NCBI GenBank assembly: GCA_905236145.1 | Contig: CAJOOE010000072.1 | Location: 1 to 5,116, forward strand | Source of the DNA: an uncultured Selenomonadaceae bacterium | GTDB lineage: Bacteria > Bacillota > Negativicutes > Selenomonadales > Selenomonadaceae | DNA: 5,116 nucleotides | Direction: 5' to 3' | Shown here: positions 1 through 4,267 of the stretch, one piece after another | Position numbering within the stretch: position 1 is the first letter of the stretch | Layout: each line of letters opens with the position of its first letter | Made by a program: the position numbers and the translations under genes | Notes under the pieces: model-generated | Seen by the model: only the letters and a program-made list of their open reading frames with translations | What the model was told of the DNA's origin: nothing | The model's database searches: none

Positions 1-1
1 C

Positions 2-586
2 GTTGAAGATGATGTCAGCGTTGATGCAGACAAAGCACACTACACAAAACCGGAAGAAGTTCAGGAATTTGTCGAAAAGACCGGCGTCGATTCTTTGGCA
101 ATCGCAATCGGCACAAGTCACGGCGCATTCAAATTTAAACCGGAACAATGCACACGCAACCCCGAAACCGGCGTTCTCGAACCTCCTTCACTTCGTTTCG
201 ACATTCTCGCCGAAATCGAAAAGAAGATTCCGGAATTCCCGATCGTCCTTCACGGTGCGTCTTCAGTCATTCCGAAATATGTAAAAATCATCAACGACAA
301 CGACGGCAAACTTGACGATGCAATCGGTATTCCGGAAGATCAGCTCCGCAAAGCCGCGAAGTCCGCAGTCTGCAAAATCAATATCGACTCCGATCTGCGC
401 CTTGCAATGACCGCAGGTATCCGCGAACACTTCAAACAGCATCCGGAACATTTCGATCCGCGTCAATACATCGCTCCGGGTCGCGATTACATCAAAGAAC
501 TCGTCGCTCACAAAATCAAAGAAGTTCTCGGCTCCGACAACAGTGCGGCGGCAATTATGGAACTCTGGAATGCAAACCACAAATAA
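2..586 (+). CDS. fba: Class II fructose-1,6-bisphosphate aldolase, 3' part
   Basis: This is the C-terminal 194 residues of a zinc-dependent class II aldolase, which interconverts fructose-1,6-bisphosphate with dihydroxyacetone phosphate and glyceraldehyde-3-phosphate in cytosolic glycolysis/gluconeogenesis. The reading frame is open from base 2, so the start lies upstream. Family lengths of about 310-330 aa imply that roughly 110-140 residues are missing. Visible landmarks, counted from the first codon in the window, are GTSHG with a zinc-ligand His at residue 40, LHGASS with the next zinc-ligand His at 84, and NIDSDLR at 127-133, which is the phosphate-binding region. The tail, with GIPEDQLRKAAKSAVCKINID and FDPRQYIAPGRD, resembles the longer type shared by bacteria and amitochondriate protists rather than the short Bacillus-type enzyme. 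Codons favour ATC, AAC, TTC and CTC more than the genes downstream do, as expected for a highly expressed gene. The gene ends before a strong terminator, so it is not part of the biotin operon. Confidence 0.95.
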   Translation, partial: VEDDVSVDADKAHYTKPEEVQEFVEKTGVDSLAIAIGTSHGAFKFKPEQCTRNPETGVLEPPSLRFDILAEIEKKIPEFPIVLHGASSVIPKYVKIINDNDGKLDDAIGIPEDQLRKAAKSAVCKINIDSDLRLAMTAGIREHFKQHPEHFDPRQYIAPGRDYIKELVAHKIKEVLGSDNSAAAIMELWNANHK

Positions 587-612
587 TTTTTGAAACTTAA
601 TCAAAAAAAATA

Positions 613-640
613 TGAGATCGTCCCGCAAGGGATAATCTCA
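613..640. other. Stable hairpin with GCAA tetraloop after fba
   Basis: TGAGAT (613-618) pairs with ATCTCA (635-640), and TCCC (621-624) pairs with GGGA (629-632). A C-A mismatch and a G-U wobble join the two helices, and a GNRA-type GCAA loop (625-628) closes the stem. On the + strand no T-run follows, so it is not by itself a terminator for fba. On the - strand it is followed by TA and eight Ts (the complement of the A-run at 603-610), which is the form of an intrinsic terminator. It may stabilise the fba mRNA 3' end or block antisense transcription. The structure is seen in the sequence; the role is inferred. Confidence 0.6.
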
Positions 641-648
641 AACTGCAG

Positions 649-690
649 ATAAAGTCCTTTCAGATAAATTTGAAGGGACTTTATTTTTTT
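649..690 (+). terminator. Rho-independent terminator of fba
   Basis: A 14-bp stem is formed by 649-662 (ATAAAGTCCTTTCA) and 671-684 (TGAAGGGACTTTAT), with one T-G wobble. It has an 8-base loop, and the right arm runs directly into a T-run (684-690). It lies 62 bases after the aldolase stop and 37 bases before the next promoter, so it separates the fba transcript from the biotin operon. Confidence 0.92.
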
Positions 691-727
691 GTAAATTTTT
701 GTAAGTGCGTTCCCGAAATATTACCGG

Positions 728-756
728 TTGACGATTAAAAAATATTTTCGTATAAT
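728..756 (+). promoter_or_regulatory. Sigma-70/SigA-type promoter of the biotin operon
   Basis: The -35 box TTGACG (728-733) and -10 box TATAAT (751-756) are separated by exactly 17 bases, which is close to the vegetative consensus. Transcription should begin near 763, leaving a leader of only about 16 bases before the ATG at 779, too short for a riboswitch. The next gene's reading frame stays open back to a TTG at 728, but that TTG is the -35 box itself, which argues against it as a start codon. This is the only convincing promoter ahead of the four closely packed genes at 779-3600. Confidence 0.87.
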
Positions 757-779
757 TCGTCGGGCGGTGAGGTTTACAA
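748..779 (+). promoter_or_regulatory. Possible BirA-type operator (one good half-site)
   Basis: GGTTTACAA at 771-779 is identical to the right half of the classical BirA operator (TTGTAAACC, 14-16 bases, GGTTTACAA). The best-placed left half, TCGTATAAT at 748-756, matches only 5 of 9 positions with a 14-base spacer, and it is also the -10 box. A repressor bound here would cover the -10 box, transcription start and ribosome binding site. The downstream bioY and bioB genes make biotin-responsive control plausible, but the weak left half leaves chance as a real alternative. Confidence 0.35.
766..772 (+). promoter_or_regulatory. Ribosome binding site deciding the ATG 779 start
   Basis: GGTGAGG lies six bases upstream of the ATG at 779. 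It fits a Shine-Dalgarno sequence and selects this ATG over the in-frame TTG at 728. Confidence 0.8.
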
Positions 780-1288
780 TGATTAAAACGGCGGCAAAAA
801 AATTGACGACAATCGAAAATTTAATCGGTACGGTTATTGCGGAAATAAAATTTCGACGCGGAATTTTTGAGCCGGAAACAAAAATTTTAAAATCGGCTCA
901 CGGGTTGACAATGATAAAAATTTCCCTGCCGGCGGCTCAAATTTTCGTAAAGCTGATTAAATGCCGGGAAAATTTTGTCCCGCCGGAATTGCCGGAAGAA
1001 ACGCAAAATTTTTTTTGGCGAAAGTTTACTCCGGAGGAAGTTTACAAATTCGTTGAAGAAGTCGGCGACAAAAATGAAATTCACCGGACAAAATTACCGA
1101 TCGTTCCCGGATTTCTGATTTTTGAAAGTTTGATTCAATCGCAGGAATTTTCAACCTGCAAAAGTTTGACGGCGAAATTTGAAAAATTCACGCTTGCCGG
1201 CGAAGGATTGAATTTAAAAATTGACGGGAATAAATTTGAAATTTTCACCGCGACGGAAAGAAAAATAATCGGAGAAAGTGAAGTGTAA
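779..1288 (+). CDS. FabZ/MaoC-like hotdog-fold protein (putative acyl thioester dehydratase)
   Basis: This is a 169-aa cytosolic protein with no signal peptide or membrane segment. Residues 83-169 look like a hotdog domain. FTPEEVYKFVEEVGDKNEIH (83-102) resembles the MaoC hydratase motif GDxNPxH. H102 followed by seven residues and then PG (110-111) has the same spacing as HFPGxPxMPG of FabZ. E116 lies 14 residues after H102, as the catalytic Glu does in FabZ, within FLIFESLIQ. A later stretch (FEKFTLAGEGLNLKI) matches the hotdog strand region with its usual Gly. These families dehydrate 3-hydroxyacyl- or hydrate enoyl-thioesters on ACP or CoA. The H-to-PG loop is shorter than in MaoC, and the region after E116 is shorter than in FabZ. 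Residues 1-80 are strand-rich and unrecognised. The gene is first in the operon and ends 3 bases before bioY, so a biotin-related or acyl-chain role is possible. No substrate can be named. The hotdog assignment is fairly sure; activity is not. Confidence 0.65.
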   Translation: MIKTAAKKLTTIENLIGTVIAEIKFRRGIFEPETKILKSAHGLTMIKISLPAAQIFVKLIKCRENFVPPELPEETQNFFWRKFTPEEVYKFVEEVGDKNEIHRTKLPIVPGFLIFESLIQSQEFSTCKSLTAKFEKFTLAGEGLNLKIDGNKFEIFTATERKIIGESEV

Positions 1289-1291
1289 AAA

Positions 1292-1819
1292 ATGCAGACA
1301 AGAGATTTGACAAAAATTGCAATGTGCGTCGCACTGTGTTGCGTAACGGCTTTTATTTCTTTTCCTCTGCCGTTTACGCCGGGAATGGTCACGGCTTTGA
1401 CTTTGGCACTCGGATTGACGGCGTATGTTTTGCCGCCGAAACAAACTTTTGCGGTAATTCTTATTTATATTTTGATGGGTGCGGTCGGTTTGCCGGTTTT
1501 CGCGGGCGGGACAGGCTTGGGCAGGCTTTTGGGACCGGCGGGCGGATTTTATTTCGCGTGGCTCGTCGCCTTCCCGCTCTTGAGTTTTTTCAAAGGAGAT
1601 AAAATAAATTTCAAAAGATACGTCGTCGCAAATATTTTAATCGCAATCCCGATAACTTACGTCGGCGGAGTTATATCAATGATGTTGTGTCTTGACATCG
1701 GCCTTTGGGAAGCACTCACGCCGGCGGTCTTTCCGTTCATTCCGGGCGATGTTATAAAGGCTTGTGCGGCGGCATTTTTGGGCGTTAAATTGAATACGAA
1801 GTTGCAGAGAGGATTTTGA
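1292..1819 (+). CDS. bioY: Biotin ECF transporter S component BioY
   Basis: This is a 175-aa membrane protein that binds biotin in the cytoplasmic membrane and works with an energy-coupling module (EcfT plus ATPases). No ecfA, ecfT, bioM or bioN gene is visible here, so it would have to share a module encoded elsewhere or act alone. About six hydrophobic segments can be seen, roughly at residues 8-24, 30-47, 53-70, 84-100, 109-133 and 142-166. Family landmarks are the start MQTRDLTKIAM, the glycine-rich GLGRLLGPAGGF (75-86), and PFIPGDVIKA (148-157), whose Asp153 and Lys156 are typical of the family's substrate-site region. The length is usual for BioY. The ATG at 1292 gives the standard N-terminus; GGAGAAAG at 1271-1278 is a plausible if distant ribosome binding site. 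It follows the hotdog gene by 3 bases and precedes bioB by 5. Confidence 0.95.
   Translation: MQTRDLTKIAMCVALCCVTAFISFPLPFTPGMVTALTLALGLTAYVLPPKQTFAVILIYILMGAVGLPVFAGGTGLGRLLGPAGGFYFAWLVAFPLLSFFKGDKINFKRYVVANILIAIPITYVGGVISMMLCLDIGLWEALTPAVFPFIPGDVIKACAAAFLGVKLNTKLQRGF
1806..1812 (+). promoter_or_regulatory. Ribosome binding site deciding the bioB start
   Basis: AGAGAGG lies inside the last codons of bioY, 12 bases before the ATG at 1825. An in-frame TTG at 1816 is only 3 bases away, too close for initiation, so the ATG is preferred. The placement suggests that bioB translation is coupled to that of bioY. Confidence 0.6.
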
Positions 1820-1824
1820 CACGA

Positions 1825-2805
1825 ATGAATACAAAAAATTTGACTTGCGGGGAAATTGCGGAAAGGATTATTTCCGGCGAAAGACTTTCACCTGCCGACG
1901 ATTTAAAATTTTTGACCGAAACGCCGCTTGAAGAATTGCAGGACGGAGCCGGGAAAATTCAAAGGCATTTTCGCGGGAATCACATTGACCTTTGTACGAT
2001 TATCAGCGGCAGGAAAGGAAATTGCGGAGAAAATTGTAAATACTGTGCTCAATCGGCAAGGCATCACGCGAAAATAGAAAATTACGGGCTGCTTTCCGGG
2101 AAAGATATTTTTCAAGCCGCAGAAAACAACGAAAAAGCCGGTGCGAACAGATTTTCCGTCGTGACGAGCGGGCGCGGGTTGTCCGGCGAAGATTTCGATA
2201 AAATGCTTGAGATTTACAAAGATATGAGCGGAAAGCTGAAAATAGAACTCTGTGCGTCACACGGAATTTTGACCGGCGACCGGCTTAAAAAAATTCGGGC
2301 GGCGGGCGTGAAAAGGTATCATCACAACCTTGAAACTTCCCGCAGATATTTTCCGGAAATTTGCACTTCCCACACTTACGACGACAGAATAAAAACGATA
2401 AAAGCGGCTCAAAATGCCGGGCTTGAAGTCTGTTCCGGCGGAATAATCGGAATGGGCGAAACTTGGCAAGATCGTTTCGATATGGCTTTTGAACTTGCCG
2501 GGCTGAATATAAAATCAATTCCGGTAAATGTTTTGATTGCGATTGAAGGCACCGGATTGGAGAAATTGAAACCGCTGACCGAAGGAGAAATTTTGAGGAC
2601 TGTGGCGGCATTTCGTTTCATAAATCCGGATGCGGACATCAGACTTGCCGCCGGAAGAAATCTTTTGAGTGACAGAGGAAAATCCGCACTTTTACACGGA
2701 GCGTCCGCGTCGATCACCGGGAATATGTTGACGGTTCCGGGAAATTCCGTTAAACTCGATCTTGAACTTTTGAAGAGTTTGGGACTGACAAACGGGAGGT
2801 TGTAA
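1825..2805 (+). CDS. bioB: Biotin synthase BioB, probable Type II (anaerobe) form
   Basis: This is a 326-aa radical SAM enzyme that inserts sulfur into dethiobiotin, the last step of biotin synthesis. The SAM-cluster motif CGENCKYC has ligands C67, C71 and C74. Other conserved blocks are YHHNLETS (165-172), VCSGGIIGMGET (202-213) and the IRLAAGRN region (272-279), whose R273 aligns with Arg260 of the E. coli enzyme. C143 (ELCASHG) and C203 (EVCSGG) match the E. coli auxiliary-cluster ligands Cys128 and Cys188. The third, Cys97, is replaced by Ser111 in RFSVVTSGRG. C57 (DLCTI) and C180 (EICTSH) have no E. coli counterpart. From memory of the literature, this pattern fits Type II BioB of obligate anaerobes, with a 4Fe-5S auxiliary cluster in place of the sacrificial [2Fe-2S]; that assignment is inferred. 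Length is normal and there is no frame damage. It starts 5 bases after bioY and ends 3 bases before the NIF3 gene. Confidence 0.95.
   Translation: MNTKNLTCGEIAERIISGERLSPADDLKFLTETPLEELQDGAGKIQRHFRGNHIDLCTIISGRKGNCGENCKYCAQSARHHAKIENYGLLSGKDIFQAAENNEKAGANRFSVVTSGRGLSGEDFDKMLEIYKDMSGKLKIELCASHGILTGDRLKKIRAAGVKRYHHNLETSRRYFPEICTSHTYDDRIKTIKAAQNAGLEVCSGGIIGMGETWQDRFDMAFELAGLNIKSIPVNVLIAIEGTGLEKLKPLTEGEILRTVAAFRFINPDADIRLAAGRNLLSDRGKSALLHGASASITGNMLTVPGNSVKLDLELLKSLGLTNGRL
2794..2799 (+). promoter_or_regulatory. Ribosome binding site of the NIF3 gene
   Basis: GGGAGG lies within the last codons of bioB, nine bases before the ATG at 2809. It is a strong Shine-Dalgarno sequence and supports that start. 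Confidence 0.75.
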
Positions 2806-2808
2806 ATT

Positions 2809-3600
2809 ATGGCTTGCACCGTACAAAAAATTGCAAACATTGTAACCGAATTTGCACCGCAGAAACTTGCGGAGGAGTGGGACAATCCCGGCTTGGCTTT
2901 GGGAGATCCGACGGCCGAAGTCAAAAAAATTTTCGTCTGTCTGGATTTGACCGACGAAACTGCGGAAAAGGCGATTGAAACCGGAGCAAAAATGATTGTC
3001 GCTCATCACCCGCCGATTTTTCATGCGATAAAAAAAATTCGCCTGGATCTGCCGCAGGGAAAAAGATTTGCCCGGCTTATAAAAAATGATGTCGCCGTTT
3101 TCGCGGCTCATACAAATTTGGATTGTGCAAAGGGCGGAGTAAATGACGTACTCGCGGAAAAAATCGGTCTGCACGATGTAAAAATGTTCGGCGAAGAAGA
3201 ATTTTCACTCGGCAGAATCGGGCGGCTTGAAAATCCCATGACGGCGGAAGATTTTGCCCGGCACGTCAAGAAAGTTTTAAATGCGGATTATGTCCGCTTG
3301 GTCAATGCAGGAGATTTTCCCATAAAAAAAGTCGGCATTTGCGGAGGTGCCGGCGGCGACGTTATGAGTAAGGCAAAATTTTTCGGTGCGGACGCTTTTG
3401 TCACCGGCGATTTGAAATATCACGAGGCTCAAAATGCTGTCGAAAGTAAAATTCACGCGATAGATGCCGGACATTTTGCAACCGAATTTCCCGTCGTTCA
3501 CGCACTTGCCGAAATGATTCGTTCGGAGTGCGGAAGATTGAAATATGACGTTGAAGTTATTGAAGATACAACTTCACGGGATATTTTCAAGATTTTTTAA
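2809..3600 (+). CDS. NIF3/DUF34 family dinuclear-metal protein
   Basis: This is a 263-aa cytosolic protein of the NIF3 (DUF34, YqfO/YbgI) family, often labelled 'GTP cyclohydrolase 1 type 2 homolog', a name that does not establish its activity. The metal site is complete: AHHPPIF with H66 and H67, HTNLD with D105, and GHFATE with H222 and E226. The N-terminal EEWDNPGLALGD (22-33), GRIGRL and TGDLKYHEA blocks are also typical. The length matches the short E. coli YbgI type, without the extra PII-like domain inserted in Bacillus YqfO. It is last in the operon, 3 bases after bioB, and its 3' end overlaps the convergent rnmV by 27 bases. In many Bacillota this family is next to housekeeping genes rather than biotin genes, so the placement is of interest. 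Its reaction is unknown; a role in metal handling has been proposed for the family. Confidence 0.93.
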   Translation: MACTVQKIANIVTEFAPQKLAEEWDNPGLALGDPTAEVKKIFVCLDLTDETAEKAIETGAKMIVAHHPPIFHAIKKIRLDLPQGKRFARLIKNDVAVFAAHTNLDCAKGGVNDVLAEKIGLHDVKMFGEEEFSLGRIGRLENPMTAEDFARHVKKVLNADYVRLVNAGDFPIKKVGICGGAGGDVMSKAKFFGADAFVTGDLKYHEAQNAVESKIHAIDAGHFATEFPVVHALAEMIRSECGRLKYDVEVIEDTTSRDIFKIF

Positions 3601-4122
3601 CGCCGTTTCAAATTCTTCGCGTGTAACGCCGTAATTATTCAGCCGCTTGACAAAAGTCTTTACATTACCGTAACCGATTCCCAAAAACGCTCCGATTTTA
3701 TCCCGGCGTTTTGAACTCTCGTCACTGCCGGAAAGCCCCAAAGAAAGCATTTCGGCGGCGGTAAATTCTTCACGCGGATTTATTTCCGCAGTCCGGACTT
3801 TTGACAACGCGGCTTTTATTGATTCCGGCGATGCCTGCTCAACACCCACGTCATTATTTGCGGTTGCCTCGATTTTCGGAATGTAAGCGTGTTTTGCATC
3901 CGGAAAATGTTTCATCAAAAATTTTCTGATACTCTCGCCGGCGTAGTCCGGATCCGTCAAAATTATTATTCCGCGTTTGTTGTAAGCCGCCGCGATATTT
4001 GAAAGCGTTCTTTTTTTTAATCCGCTGTAGCCGCCGGTCGTCAAACATTCCGCGTCCGGAAATGCCCGGTGAATTGCGGCAACGTCCGATTTTCCTTCGA
4101 CAACCAAAATTTCTCTCAACAA
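3574..4122 (-). CDS. rnmV: Ribonuclease M5 (5S rRNA maturase)
   Basis: This is a 182-aa TOPRIM nuclease that trims the 5S rRNA precursor to its mature ends on the ribosome-assembly pathway, and is characteristic of Bacillota. The TOPRIM domain shows VVEGKSD (catalytic E9), TGGYSGLKK, and LTDPDYAGE with D57, D59 and E63. GVEQASPESI follows, and the C-terminal domain carries SKRRDKIGAFLGIGYGN, as expected for the family. The start is a TTG at 4122, seven bases after the ribosome binding site GAGGG; a TTG at 4119 is nearly as good. A longer reading from a TTG at 4152 is open but would add ten non-family residues and place the ribosome binding site inside the gene. The usual neighbours tatD and ksgA are not visible beside it. 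The gene converges on the NIF3 gene and overlaps its last 27 bases. Confidence 0.93.
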   Translation of the reverse strand: MLREILVVEGKSDVAAIHRAFPDAECLTTGGYSGLKKRTLSNIAAAYNKRGIIILTDPDYAGESIRKFLMKHFPDAKHAYIPKIEATANNDVGVEQASPESIKAALSKVRTAEINPREEFTAAEMLSLGLSGSDESSKRRDKIGAFLGIGYGNVKTFVKRLNNYGVTREEFETALKNLENIP

Positions 4123-4129
4123 AATTTTT

Positions 4130-4136
4130 CCCTCTT
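4130..4136 (-). promoter_or_regulatory. Ribosome binding site of rnmV
   Basis: Read on the - strand, AAGAGGG ends seven bases before the TTG at 4122. It is the main reason for choosing that start over the TTG at 4152. Confidence 0.7.
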
Positions 4137-4252
4137 TCCCGAATTTCGGCAATTCATTTTCGATTTATTTTTCTGTTGCCGCCGCAATTTCCCTGCAGGA
4201 AAAACAAAATTCGGACGGAAAAGCAATCGGCGGAATTTTTTTAAATTTAAAT
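4137..4252. other. Divergent spacer between rnmV and the amidohydrolase gene
   Basis: Both flanking genes are transcribed away from this A/T-rich spacer, so each should have its promoter here. I could not find a convincing -35/-10 pair on either strand. Visible features are the palindrome CCTGCAGG (4192-4199) and the self-complementary TTTAAATTTAAA (4240-4251), just upstream of the amidohydrolase ribosome binding site. Neither has a known role. Confidence 0.4.
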
Positions 4253-4257
4253 GGGAG
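4253..4257 (+). promoter_or_regulatory. Ribosome binding site of the amidohydrolase gene
   Basis: GGGAG lies ten bases before the TTG at 4268. An in-frame stop (4262-4264) sits between the two, so no start further upstream is possible. Confidence 0.65.
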
Positions 4258-4267
4258 TTGTTGAACT

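Noticed and set aside
95..586. A 163-aa protein starting at TTG 95
   Set aside because: The frame is open to the window edge and the upstream residues (VEDDVSVDADKAHYTKPEEV) belong to the aldolase family, so this is an internal Leu codon.
728..778. In-frame TTG at 728 as the start of the hotdog gene
   Set aside because: This TTG is the -35 box of a near-consensus promoter, so it would lie upstream of the transcript start. The ATG at 779 has a well-placed ribosome binding site.
757..778. Riboswitch ahead of the biotin operon
   Set aside because: The predicted leader is only about 16 bases, far too short for an aptamer.
2409..3174. Long open frames on the - strand across bioB and the NIF3 gene
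   Set aside because: Their translations show no family motifs and they lie wholly opposite two well-supported genes; they are shadow frames.
4123..4152. TTG at 4152 as the start of rnmV
   Set aside because: It adds ten residues not typical of RNase M5 and places the good GAGGG ribosome binding site inside the gene; the TTG at 4122 fits both.
4192..4199. CCTGCAGG palindrome as an operator
   Set aside because: An isolated eight-base palindrome with no second copy and no associated regulator gene is not enough support.
4176..4210. Promoter for the amidohydrolase gene starting with TTGCCG at 4176
   Set aside because: No -10-like sequence lies 16-18 bases downstream.
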